Assembly: GCF_011386835.1 (NCBI RefSeq)
Contig: NC_088791.1
Coordinates: 31,160,998 to 31,224,997, forward strand
Reading direction: 5' to 3'
From: Chrysemys picta bellii
Lineage: Eukaryota; Chordata; Testudines; Emydidae
DNA: 64,000 nucleotides
In this document: piece by piece, positions 43,248 to 52,857 of the stretch
Position numbering within the stretch: position 1 is the first letter of the stretch
Layout: each line of letters opens with the position of its first letter
The notes under the pieces: model-generated
The model's input: the letters and a program-made list of their open reading frames with translations, nothing else
What the model was told of the DNA's origin: nothing
Database searches by the model: none
Translations under genes and position numbers: made by a program

Positions 43248-45762
43248 ATGCCCAACGCTCCCGGCTTCAAGCAGTGCGCCTCCTGCGCTAAGCCTATGCC
43301 CACGAGCGACCCACACGACTCCTGTCTGAAGTGCCTGGGAGAGTCCCATCAAACAGATAAGTGCAAGATCTGTAAGGCCTTCAGACCAAGGACCAAGAAG
43401 GAGCGGGACTTTCGGCTCCGGCAACTCCTGATGGAGGCGGCACTTAGCCCGGACGCTCCATCTACAAGTCAGGCCCCGGCACCTAGCGCCTCGGTGCGCA
43501 GTGCCCCGGCGGCACCGGCTATGACGACCACGCGAGTGGCGTCGGACAAGCCTCCCCGGCACCGAACCTCGTCGGCACCGCAAGTACAGCAAGTGCCTCG
43601 GCGCCGGTCATTATCCCCGGGGCATAAAAAAGCCCATAAGACGGGGACCTCGGTGCCGAAGACGCCGGCTCCTCCAGTGCCGGGAGTAGAGCCGCGTCCA
43701 CCGGTGGAGCACCGAAAACAGGTGCCTCCAGCACCGTCGACTCCGGCACCGAGGCCGTTGAGTCCGGTGCAGATAGCGTCTCCACCGAGACCGGCGGTGA
43801 TACAGTGCCTCCCGTCGACTCCGGAGACCTTCGCAGCGGCGAGAGACTTAATAGCTCTCACGGAGCCGGCACCGCCCCAACCACCGGCACCGACGGCACC
43901 GTTGACTCGCCCGGTCCAGTCGAGGGGGAAACCTGCCTTGATGCGCCCTCCATCGCAAGGGCTGGAACCTCGGCACCGATCCAGGTCCCGAAGCAGGTCC
44001 CCACGCCGCTCGCAGTCCCGGCACCGGATATCGTCTCGGCACCGGTCGTACTCGCGGCCAAGATCTTCTTCGCGGCACCGCTCTACGTCTCGGCACCACT
44101 ATGATCGTCGGCACCGATCAACGTCGAGACGTAGTTCTCGGCACCGCTACGGTCGACGCTCGACGTCGAGAGGCCGCTCCCGGCACCGGGCATACTCCAG
44201 GTCCTCGTCGAGGTCCAGATCCGACTCCCGGCACCGACGAGGTCATCGGCACCGGTCGCGGTCCCGGCACCGATCGCCGGCTCCGCGTAGAGATAGATCA
44301 TCTCCGGACCGGCACCGTGCGGCACCGCAGCCCACAGGAATCGTCTCGACGCTCTCGGCACCGCCGTGGCCGTCGAGGTCGGTGTCCCGCTCCTCGGAGG
44401 ACCTCTCGAGATCGGCATACCCCCCTCAGGGGCAAGCCGAGGAACAGGACTTAGGTCACTGGCAGGACACAGGGGACCATTTTCATGGCCCATCTCACTG
44501 GTCGTTGGACCCCGTGGGCGTACCATCAGGCGCAAGGGGCTCCAATTGCTTCGACCTCTCGCTCCGGTCACTCCGTCAGAAGGGCCCCGGAGTCCACCAT
44601 TTCTCGGCCTCCGCCAGGGGGCATGGAGGCTTCTGTGTCCACACCACCGGACGCCCCGGACCCAGGCGCAGGTGACGTTCCAGCTCAGGAACAGGGAGAA
44701 CAGGACCAGCCCTTGGATCCTGTTCCACCGGAGGCATCTTCCTCTTCTTCTCCGGATGAGGCGGTGGCGGGCACATCGTGCACAGGCCCACCCCCAATAG
44801 ATCTTCGGGCTCACCAGGATCTTCTGCGCAGGATGGCCCGTAACATGGACCTGCAGGCGGAGGAGATAGTGGAGGTGCACGACCCGATCGTGAATATCCT
44901 CGGAGCGGATGCCCCATCGAGGGTGGCGTTACCCCTGATCCGCACGATTCAGGCCAATGCTTCTACGATATGGCAGACTCCTGCCTCTATCCCGCCCACA
45001 GCGAGAGGGGTGGAAAGGAAATACTTTGTCCCATCTAAAGACTACGGGTACTTGTATACCCACCCCCAGCCGTGTTCTCTGGTGGTGGCATCAGTGAACG
45101 CAAGGGAGCGCCACGGCCAGCAGGCCGCAGCGCCCAAATCAAAGGAGGCTAAGCGCCTCGATTTATTCGGCCGTAAAGTTTACTCAGCCGGGGGGCTGCA
45201 ACTTAGAGCGGCTAATCAACAGGCGCTCTTGAGCCGCTATAGTTTTAACTCCTGGAACTCTATGGGGAAGTTCAAGGAGTTGGTTCCCCAAGAGTCCAGG
45301 GAGGAGTTTGGAGCCCTGGTAGAGGAGGGTAAGAAGGTGGCTCGGACCTCCTTACAGGCCTCCTTAGACATAGCGGACTCTGCTGCGAGAACCCTGGCCT
45401 CAGGTATCACTATGCGGAGGATCTCCTGGCTCCAGGTTTCGGGTCTGCCTCAGGAACTGCAGCAAACTCTGCAGGATCTACCCTTCGAAGGTCAAGGGTT
45501 GTTTTCTGAAAAGACGGACTCTCGCCTGCAGAGCCTCAAGGACTCCAGGACGATCATGCGTTCCTTGGGGATGCATGTTGTGGGCCCCCAGCGCAGGCCA
45601 TTTAGACCGCAGCCTCAGCGCTTCTACCCCCCCCCGCCTCGTCAGAGACAGGACTCGGCCCGGAGGCGAGGTCGAGGTGGTAGAAGAAGGTGGACCGGCC
45701 CTCAACCTGGTCAGAACCAGGGGCCACCTAGACCACCTTCAGGCCCTAGGCAGAACTTTTGA
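43248..45762 (+). pseudogene. DIRS gag, one frameshift
   Basis: The N-terminal frame from ATG 43248 has Cys pairs CASCAKPM, CLKCLG, CKICK with a His (zinc-finger-like, residues 8-45), then a Pro/Ala/Ser-rich stretch and a strongly Arg/Ser-rich stretch (about residues 240-360, RHRSRSRSRSPRRSQSRHR). The frame runs out of register near 44508-44515. The continuation is open in the next frame up to TGA 45760-45762, with capsid-like sequence (RKYFVPSKDYGYLY, GMHVVGPQ) and a basic Arg/Gly/Pro tail. Codon use is very GC-rich, with a recurring cggcaccg motif. One indel is all that separates it from a continuous gag. Confidence 0.85.
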
Positions 45763-47672
45763 AGGTGCGGTCGAGGACGGCGCCCCAGTCATCCCCCAGG
45801 ATCCAGCCCCCTCCTTTCGGGATCGCCTCTCCCACTTCCACCGTGTTTGGTGCCTTTATAACTTCGGACCGTTGGGTCCTTCGCACGGTGGAGAGGGGAT
45901 ACGCTATCCAGTTTTCTTCAATCCCCCCCTCCCACCCCCCTTCCCCGTCCCTCTTCAGGGACCCTTCTCACGAGCAACTTCTTATACAGGAAGTTTCTAC
46001 GCTCCTCGCTATGGGGGCCATAGAGGAGGTTCCAGTGGAGTTAAGGGGCAGGGGATTTTATTCCCGTTACTTCCTCATTCCCAAGTCCAAAGGAGGTCTG
46101 CGACCCATCTTGGACTTGCGCGGACTCAACAAATTCGTAGTAAAGTTGAAGTTCCGCATGGTCTCTCTGGGGGCCATTATCCCTTCCCTCGATCCTGGAG
46201 ACTGGTTCGCCGCCCTCGACATGAAAGACGCATACTTTCACATTGCTATTTACCCGCCTCACAGACGCTTCCTGCGGTTCGTGGTAAACAGGGTGCACTA
46301 CCAATTTGCAGTCCTTCCCTTCGGCCTATCCTCGGCCCCACGGGTGTTCACGAAATGTATGGCTGTCGTGGCAGCGTACCTTCGTCGGCAAGGGATACAG
46401 GTGTTCCCGTACCTAGACGACTGGCTGGTACGCGGTCGCACCAAAGAACAAGTTCGAGATCACGTTCACATAATAGTGCACACATTCAACAAGTTGGGTA
46501 TCCTACTCAACAAGGACAAATCCACTCTAGAACCTACCCAGAGAATAGAATTCATCGGCGCGGTTCTAGACTCCAGACGCGCACAAGCCATCCTGCCAGA
46601 CAATCGCTTTTGCACCATCACGAGCCTCATTCAAGGACTCAAGGCCTTCCCAACTACCACGGTGAGGTCGTGCCTTACCCTGCTGGGTCACATGGCTTCC
46701 TGCACGTACGTAACCAGGCATGCCAGACTTCGGCTTCGCCCACTCCAGACCTGGGTGTCATCAATATACCGCCCACATCGGGACAGCCTGAATATGGTGG
46801 TCACAGTCCCGAACTCGGTCCTGACCTCCCTCACATGGTGGCTAGATCACAATGTGGTTTGCGAAGGGATGCCGTTTCACGCCCCACAACCCTCTCTGCA
46901 CCTGGTCACAGACGCTTCATCTCTGGGTTGGGGCGCCCATCTCAACGAGCACCATACACAGGGCCTGTGGACTGCACCCCAGCTAGCCCTGCACATCAAT
47001 GTTCGGGAACTGATGGCGGTGCGCCTGGCGTGCCAGGCATTTCTCAATCTCCTACGTGGTCGTTGTGTGTTAGTTCTCATCGACAACACCACGGCCATGT
47101 TTTACATCAACAAGCAGGGAGGAGCACGTTCGTCAATTCTATGCCAAGAGGCCATTCGCCTGTGGGACTTCTGCATCGCCCACTCAATCCTTCTCACGGC
47201 ATCGTTCCTCCCTGGAGTCCAGAACACTTTAGCGGACCGACTCAGCAGGTCCTTTCAAACACACGAGTGGTCTATCCGTCCGGACATCATACATTCCGTT
47301 TTCCAGAAGTGGGGGTTTCCCCAGATAGACCTGTTTGCATCTCGAGACAACAGGAAGTGCCACGTGTTCTGCTCCCTGCAAGGTCGAGCTCCCGGCTCCC
47401 TCTCGGATGCGTTTCTCCTTCCCTGGAAGGACCACCTGTTTTATTCCTTCCCTCCGTTTCCTCTGGTCCACAAGGTACTGCTCAAATTGCGCAGAGACCA
47501 GGCACAGGTGATTCTGATCGCCCCAGCGTGGCCGAGACAACATTGGTACGCCACGCTGTTGGAACTCTCGGTTCGGACACCGATCCCGCTTCCATTGTGC
47601 CCGGATCTCATCTCTCAGGACCACGGTCGCCTGCGTCACCCCGACCTGCAATCACTCCACCTCACGGCGTGA
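45759..47672 (+). CDS. DIRS reverse transcriptase - RNase H
   Basis: Open for 638 codons. RT motifs in order: LIPKSKGGLRPILDLRGLNK, LDMKDAYFHI, LPFGLSSAPRVF and catalytic YLDD (Tyr codon at 46410, residue about 218). RNase H acidic residues: DASSLGWG (46911), NVRELMA, IDNTTAMFYIN, LADRLSR. After RNase H comes the region IDLFASRDNRKCHVFCS...LPWKDH, conserved in DIRS elements and sometimes related to a methyltransferase domain; I do not see its catalytic motif with certainty. There is no ATG at the start: the frame opens at TTG overlapping the gag stop by four bases, so expression probably depends on reinitiation or frameshifting. It appears intact. Confidence 0.9.
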   Translation: MKVRSRTAPQSSPRIQPPPFGIASPTSTVFGAFITSDRWVLRTVERGYAIQFSSIPPSHPPSPSLFRDPSHEQLLIQEVSTLLAMGAIEEVPVELRGRGFYSRYFLIPKSKGGLRPILDLRGLNKFVVKLKFRMVSLGAIIPSLDPGDWFAALDMKDAYFHIAIYPPHRRFLRFVVNRVHYQFAVLPFGLSSAPRVFTKCMAVVAAYLRRQGIQVFPYLDDWLVRGRTKEQVRDHVHIIVHTFNKLGILLNKDKSTLEPTQRIEFIGAVLDSRRAQAILPDNRFCTITSLIQGLKAFPTTTVRSCLTLLGHMASCTYVTRHARLRLRPLQTWVSSIYRPHRDSLNMVVTVPNSVLTSLTWWLDHNVVCEGMPFHAPQPSLHLVTDASSLGWGAHLNEHHTQGLWTAPQLALHINVRELMAVRLACQAFLNLLRGRCVLVLIDNTTAMFYINKQGGARSSILCQEAIRLWDFCIAHSILLTASFLPGVQNTLADRLSRSFQTHEWSIRPDIIHSVFQKWGFPQIDLFASRDNRKCHVFCSLQGRAPGSLSDAFLLPWKDHLFYSFPPFPLVHKVLLKLRRDQAQVILIAPAWPRQHWYATLLELSVRTPIPLPLCPDLISQDHGRLRHPDLQSLHLTA

Positions 47673-48293
47673 CTGCTCCATGGTTCACCCAGGCAGAGCA
47701 GCAGTGCTCGCACTCTGTCCAACAGATTCTGCTGAGCAGCAGGAAGCCCTCAACACGGACCACATATTTGGCCAAGTGGAAGCGGTTCTCCTGTTGGTGC
47801 GAACAACGAGCCTCGTCCCCGTTGCAGGCACCTATTCCTCTCATTTTGGAATATCTCCTCTCCCTAAAACAGCAGGGGTTGGCGATATCTTCAATTAGAG
47901 TTCACCTGGCCGCTATATCGGTCTTTCACCCAGGGGAACTCGCGTCTTCGGTAGACGACGCAACTCTTCGTTGCAGTGGCCGACCGAATGAAAGGTTCAC
48001 CGGTCTCCTCACAACGCCTATCCTCCTGGATTACGTCTTGCATCCGGACTTGCTATGACCTGGCAGGTGTCTCAGCACCGCACCTCACCGCTCACTCCAC
48101 GAGGGCCCAAGCTTCCTCGACGGCTTTCCTGGCGCAAGTTCCGATCCAGGACATTTGTAGAGCTGCGGTTTGGTCATCAGTCCACACATTTACAGCGCAC
48201 TATGCACTAGTGCAGCAGTCCAGGGACGATGCTGCTTTCGGATCAGCGATTTTGCACACAGCAATGTCTCACTCCGACCCCACCACCTAAGTT
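47650..48293 (+). pseudogene. DIRS tyrosine recombinase, core deleted
   Basis: The N-terminal SAM-like part reads SRKPSTRTTYLAKWKRFSCW and LEYLLSLKQQGLAISSIRVH in the frame that is open up to 48058. The C-terminal part is in another frame from about 47976: KGSPVSSQRLSSWI, then AHSTRAQ (HxxR at 48093-48104) and the nucleophile region TFTAHYALV (Tyr at 48201), stop near 48291. Between them about 150-180 residues normal for the family are missing, including the first catalytic Arg. A deletion plus frameshift near 47930-47975; the enzyme cannot be active. Confidence 0.85.
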
Positions 48294-48305
48294 GGGCTTG
48301 GGAGT

Positions 48306-48406
48306 CACCTAATGGAATGGATATGAGCAAGCACTCGAAGAAGAAAAGACGGTTACTCACCGTTGTAACTGTTGTTCTTCGAGATGTGTTGCTCATATCC
48401 ATTCCA
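48306..48406 (+). other. DIRS internal complementary region
   Basis: 48306-48343 is the reverse complement of the left terminus (42855-42892), and 48344-48406 is the reverse complement of the right terminus (48590-48652). The two abut, so this 101-bp segment is a template for the junction of the circularised element, the defining feature of DIRS replication. Both halves look essentially perfect. Confidence 0.92.
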
Positions 48407-48438
48407 AACCCGCCCCCCGTCCCCACTGTCGGAGTAGC

Positions 48439-48652
48439 CGGCAAGAAGGAACTGAGGGGGCGCCGGGTCGGCTGGGGTATATATTCAGCGCCATGAAGGC
48501 GCCACTCTAGGGGGCTCCACAGCCGACCCGCCGGTGTTGCTAGGGTAAAAATCTTCCGACGATCGTGCACGCGGCGCGCACACACCTAATGGAATGGATA
48601 TGAGCAACACATCTCGAAGAACAACAGTTACAACGGTGAGTAACCGTCTTTT
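48439..48652 (-). repeat. DIRS right inverted terminal repeat with extension
   Basis: Reverse complement of the left repeat (ccgggtcggctggggtatat ... gatcgtgcacgcggcgcgca), followed by a right-specific extension ending gagtaaccgtctttt. The near identity of the two repeats indicates a recent insertion. Confidence 0.9.
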
Positions 48653-48788
48653 TTCCGTTCCTCGGATCATCCGAGTAGCTCTTCTCTGCACCTGTTCCAG
48701 TTTGAATTCATCTTTCTTAAATGTGGGAGACCAGAATTGCACACAGTATTCCAAATGAGGTCTCACCAGTGCCTTGTATAATGGTACT
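48653..48788 (-). mobile_element. CR1 LINE, last segment of the split copy
   Basis: The minus strand reads [20 protein letters not shown] and [10 protein letters not shown], the conserved CR1 C-terminal block. It is the continuation of 42131-42854, separated by the DIRS insertion, and it stops where a second DIRS end begins. Confidence 0.85.
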
Positions 48789-49035
48789 AATTCTTCTTCT
48801 TCAAGGCGTGTCCCTGTGGGTGCTCCACTTTAGGTGTTCAGCTCCACTTTGGCACCCTGTGTTTGTAATCAGAGATTTGTAGTAGCAGTGCCCGGTTGGC
48901 CGTGCCCATGCGTCAGCCATCTTACACTGCTCTGAGCAGTTACCTAGTGTGCACAGCCAACCGTCCCCCAGTTCCTTCTCTTCTGCCTTTGGCTTGAGTC
49001 GGAACGACAGCAGCGCCTCTCTTATCTTCGATAGT
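48789..49035 (+). mobile_element. DIRS left end, different family
   Basis: 'ttcttcaaggcgtgtccctg tgggtgctccactttaggtg ttcagctcc' (split here) followed by 'cagccatcttacactgctct' and 'ccagttccttctcttctgcc' has the layout of a DIRS left terminal repeat but differs from the 42855 element. Only the end is present; it is cut by the next DIRS end. Confidence 0.65.
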
Positions 49036-49330
49036 TCAATAGTTCTTCTTCGAGTGCTTGCTCATATCAATTCCAGTTGTGTGTGCGCACGCCACGTGCA
49101 CAGATGTTGGAAATTTTTCCCTAGCAGCTCCCCTTCGGGCTGGCTGTGGAGCCCCCTGGAGTGGTGCCGATATGGTGCTCTATGTATGACCCTGCTGGCC
49201 CGACCCCCCCCCCCCCTTTAGTTCCTTCTTACCGCCAGGTTGTTGGAACAGTGGTTTCTTGCTCGCAAGTGCTCCATTACTCCCTAGCTACTTTACTTTA
49301 TCTCTGTGTATGGTTACCCTATTGTTAGTT
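49036..49330 (+). mobile_element. DIRS left end, related to the full-length element
   Basis: 'cttcttcgagtgcttgctca tatcaattccagttgtgtgt gcgcacgcc' (split here) continues through 'gctgtggagccccctggagt' to 'tagttccttcttaccgcc', a diverged version of 42855-43036. No coding part follows, so it is a truncated copy. Confidence 0.8.
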
Positions 49331-49714
49331 AAGTGTTAGTTTCTGTTATCCCATCAAGGCATCAACTCCTAGGAGAGCTTCATCTTGTTGACTAGGGAGC
49401 TGATTCTTCTTGTTGAATTTGGAAGATACCTCTCCATATGCAACTACCAATTTGAGCTGCAGAAAAAAGGTCTCTCACTGTCAGTTGTCTCTGCAAAGAT
49501 AAACTTAAAAAAAAAAAAAGTGTGTGTGGCATCAGCCAGATATCCGGTAGTGTCATGCTTTGATGTTGGGGATACAACAGTAAAGGTAACTGTGTCCAGT
49601 ACTGATGTCTGTAGACACACGTGTTTGTAGGGTTCAGGCAGTTATGTAGCAGTTCAGCACAAGAAGTTGCTTATTAATGGAGGCAACCTTTTGCAGCAGT
49701 GACTGGATTCTTAG
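49331..49714. other. No feature identified
   Basis: Possibly the leader of the preceding DIRS fragment at first. Contains a short A run (49508-49519). Nothing else supported. Confidence 0.35.
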
Positions 49715-49716
49715 TA

Positions 49717-50292
49717 CAGGAAAAGCTTTGTTATCTGATGTATTGGGGGAATGGAGGGTGCCGGTTAGTCAGAAATTCCTGTTAACTATTATACTTACTG
49801 AGGGAGGGAATTTGGGCGCAGGAGGAGGCGGCTCAGGGCTGGGGGTTAGGGCGAAGGAGGGGGGTGCAGGGCGTGGGTTCTGGGAGGGAGTTTGGGTGCG
49901 GGAGGCGGCTTGGAGCACAGAGTTGTGGGATGCTGGATCCGGACGGCACTTGCTCAGGTGGCTTCCTGCAAGTGGCAACATGTCCCTGCTGCTCCTAGGC
50001 GGAGGCATGGCCAGGTGGCTCTGCCTGCTGCCTCTGCCCACAAGCCGCGGTGCCTGGCTAATGGGAGCTGTGTAGCCAGTGCTCGGGGTTGGGTAGGGGC
50101 AGCGCAGGGCGCTCCTGTGGCCATGCCTCTGCCTAGGAGCAGCAGGAACATGCCGCTGCTTGCGGGGAGCCATGCTCAGCCAGGTAGGGAGCCTGCCGGC
50201 CCCGTGCCAGCCGGACTTTTAATGGAGATATCAGAAATGCCAGTTCTACAGCTTCATGGTTGGTAAAGTGCCGGATAACACAGATTTTACTG
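49717..50292. mobile_element. Tc1/mariner-type non-autonomous element
   Basis: Left end CAGGAAAAGCTTTGTTATCT, right end CGGATAACACAGATTTTACTG (complement CAGTAAAATCTGTGTTATCC), with TA on the left (49715-49716) and a decayed TG on the right. 576 bp; the GC-rich interior gives open frames on both strands with no domain. Confidence 0.65.
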
Positions 50293-50736
50293 TGTATGCT
50301 GCCTCCTTCTCTGCGGAAGTGAAAGGGGTCTAGGCTTTATTTTCATAGGCAATAAAAATTTCCACGTTTGTAAAAGGTTGGTGCTTGGTCTGGAACCTAT
50401 CAAGATCTACTTTTTTGGAGACCTTCCAGTTGATGAGAGAGTAAGATTTTTATCTCTGATGGCTCCTAATCACCTTGGACACAGGGGCACTGAAAAACTT
50501 GCTTCAGAGAAATTCTATCAAATTCCCCAGTTGATAAAGAATTTTAAGTTGCATCAGGAAATCACGCTACTATGCCATTGAGTTTGTGCCACTGAACAAA
50601 AGCGAGAGAGAGGCTTTTGTTCCAGTTACTTCCTGACGGAGATGTGAGTTCTGACCAATCGTGGATTTGAGATCTCTATTTTTATATGGCAAAAGAAAAA
50701 TTGTAAAATGCAACCTTGGGAATAGAGAGACAAGCT

Positions 50737-50870
50737 GAGCGAGGTAATATCCTTTTATTGGACCAACTTCTCTTGGTGAGAGACACAAAGTTTTGAGCTA
50801 CACACAGCTTTTCTTCTGTTGAGAGGAAAGAAGTTAGTAAAAGATATTAACTCATGCACCTTGTCCCTTT
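50737..50870 (+). mobile_element. SINE-like repeat, second family
   Basis: 'gaggtaatatccttttattg gaccaacttctcttggtgag agac' (split here), reverse complement of 31629-31735. The remainder near 50830-50900 repeats 'taaaagatattaactca', suggesting an internally inverted copy like the other SINE family. Confidence 0.6.
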
Positions 50871-50995
50871 TAATATCCTGGGACCAACACCAGCTGCAAC
50901 AACACTGCAAACAATCTTGAGAATATCACTCTTGCATGAAGGAGACTGACTCTATGCACTGCACATTGTAGTCACTTGCATGCCTATAGGGATGC

Positions 50996-52074
50996 TGTGA
51001 CAGCGTACCCCATAAGGCTTTATGGGGGGGCGTTTATAAATGTATGTATGATATAACTGGCTGTATGCTTGCTTGATTTCTAAGTAAGCTCTGTGAGGCA
51101 TTTGGTCAGCTTCTTTAGGAAGGAATTCACCAGGTTAAGTACCTGATCAGGAAACACTTGGGGAACAATGCATCTTGGAATGCTCCAATCCACATGAGAT
51201 GTCTTCCTGGAGACATGCAAGATACCATGTGGACAATGGCTTCAGCCTGTAAAGACTGAGTCATGCAGGGACATGTGACTTGCCCAGGTGACCCCAGAAC
51301 TCCATCTTGGAGTTGGACTTTGCATAGGAGGGAGGAGGGGGGGGGTCTCCACCCACAAGAGAAAGTCTATTTAAATCCGTGGGAGACCCCTCCATTTTGT
51401 CTTCAGCTGGCTAAAGAAGGAGCCTCTCCACCTCCCCCCCCCCCCAGGATACTTGAAGGAGACTGAAACAAAGGACAGTAACTGCAGGGGGTGTGAGTGA
51501 TTGCTGGACCCAGGCTAAAAGGAGATTAGCCTGTAAAAGGGAGCACTCTGGAACTGGTGAGGAAATTATCTGTATTCAGTTTGATTAGGCATAGATTCGC
51601 GCATTTTATTTTATTTTGCTTGGTGACTTACTTTGTTCTGTCTGTTACTACTTTGAACCACTTAAATCCTACTGTCTGTATTTAATAAAATCACTTTTTA
51701 TTTAGTAATTCACTCAGAGTATGTATTAATACCTGGGGGAGCAAACAGCTGTGCATATCTCTCTATCAGTGTTATAGAGGGCGAACAATTTATGAGTTTG
51801 CCCTGCATAAGCTTTATGCAGGGTAAAACGGATTTATCTGGGTTTAGACCCCATTGGGAGTTGGGCATCTGAGTGCTAAAGACAAGCACACTACTGTGAG
51901 CTGTTTACAGGTAACTTGCAGCTTTGGGACAAGTGATTCGGACCCTGGATCTGTGTCTGGCTCAGCAAGACAGGGTGCTGGAGTCCTGAGCTGGCAGGGA
52001 AAACAGAAGCAGGGGTAGTCTTTGCACATCGGGTGGCAGCTCCCAAGGGGGTTTCTGTGATCCAACCCGTCACA
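50996..52074 (+). mobile_element. Solo LTR with 5-bp target duplication
   Basis: Starts TGTGACAGCGTACCCC, ends CCAACCCGTCACA (TGTGAC/GTCACA inverted), and is flanked by GATGC at 50991-50995 and 52075-52079. 1,079 bp. Contains a possible TATA-like tctatttaaatcc (51366-51378) and a polyadenylation signal in atttaataaaatcac (about 51680-51694). No internal region, so it is a recombined solo LTR. Retrovirus-like or Gypsy origin cannot be decided. Confidence 0.85.
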
Positions 52075-52126
52075 GATGCATCTCCGGCACAGGCAGCATA
52101 TCTAATTTCCACTCTGCAAAACATTG

Positions 52127-52857
52127 TGTTGTGGTCAAAGACACCCATGCAGTGATTTTAGTTCAAAGACTCAAGCCTGAGGCCAGTTTATTGACCTACA
52201 TACCGGTGCAGTCCGAAGACTGACACCCCGAGGACCGCTCGCAGGCGGGTTTTTATTTCATTAAACCGCAAGCAAAGTACAAACAATACGTCATGAGTTA
52301 AGAAATTGGGGTTGGGGTCAGCGCCCCCCCCCTCCACCCGGTACCCTCCTCATTATTTCCCAAGAGCTGGGCGTTTATTTGGGTAGAGGGGCGTTTGGTA
52401 GTTTTCCCCAGGGGTGGTACTTGGCACCAGTTTGAGTACATTTTTCGGCAAGGCACATGTTATTTTCTGGGGGTTTTCGGTGAAGGGTTAAGGGGGGTTT
52501 ATCAGGGGACACTAAAAGAAGATAGCTGGAATCACAGGAGAAGTTGGCATTTGCAAAAGCGATTTCTTCATACAAGCGGTTATTATATTTCATAAACTTG
52601 CGGTTATTAGGTTGCCGAGGCCTTTACCACTGTTACTTCCTCCCCCCTCCCTCCTCTGGTCATGACCCTTGACCGAATTTGGCAGAGAACTGTGCAGTTC
52701 AGTCTTGTTCAGGCCCTGGCCTGTACTACTTTTTGTAAAGGCAGTCAGCATAACAGTCCTCTGTTAGGGTTCATTTCGGGGCCTTCAGATTCACAGCTCT
52801 GGCTATTAAAAAAAAAAGGCCCCCCTGTTCTGTTTCCCCACAATTGTTTCTACAGGT
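52127..52857 (-). mobile_element. Probable solo LTR on the minus strand
   Basis: On the minus strand it starts TGTAGAAACAATTGTGGGG and ends GTCTTTGACCACAACA, with an AATAAACTGG polyadenylation-type motif about 60 bp before the end (plus-strand 'ccagtttattgacc', about 52180). This is the layout of an LTR. No target duplication was found; no adjoining retroelement genes. Confidence 0.5.

Larger units (their letters stand above)
42855..48652 (+). mobile_element. Full-length DIRS tyrosine-recombinase retrotransposon
   Basis: 5.8 kb, inserted in CR1 without target duplication, as DIRS elements do. Order: left inverted terminal repeat, leader, gag (frameshifted), RT-RNase H, tyrosine recombinase (core deleted), internal complementary region, right inverted terminal repeat with a unique extension. 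DIRS elements replicate through RT and integrate a circular intermediate by a tyrosine recombinase. The flanking CR1 reads straight across the insertion (aaactaggtt | ttccgttcctcgg). Confidence 0.93.

Noticed and set aside
43173..44917. Long antisense frames opposite the DIRS gag (up to 265 codons)
   Set aside because: Shadows of a very GC-rich, Arg/Ser-rich gene on the plus strand; no independent motif.
45740..45775. Canonical -1 slippery heptamer at the gag-RT overlap
   Set aside because: The bases around the TTGA overlap do not fit X XXY YYZ in the gag frame, so I make no frameshift claim beyond the overlap.
47270..47600. DNA methyltransferase domain after DIRS RNase H
   Set aside because: The conserved IDLFASRDNRK...LPWKDH region occupies that place, but I could not identify catalytic methyltransferase motifs with confidence.
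48170..48585. Frames in the DIRS right terminal repeat resembling those in the left repeat
   Set aside because: They mirror each other only because the terminal repeats are inverted copies; they are non-coding.
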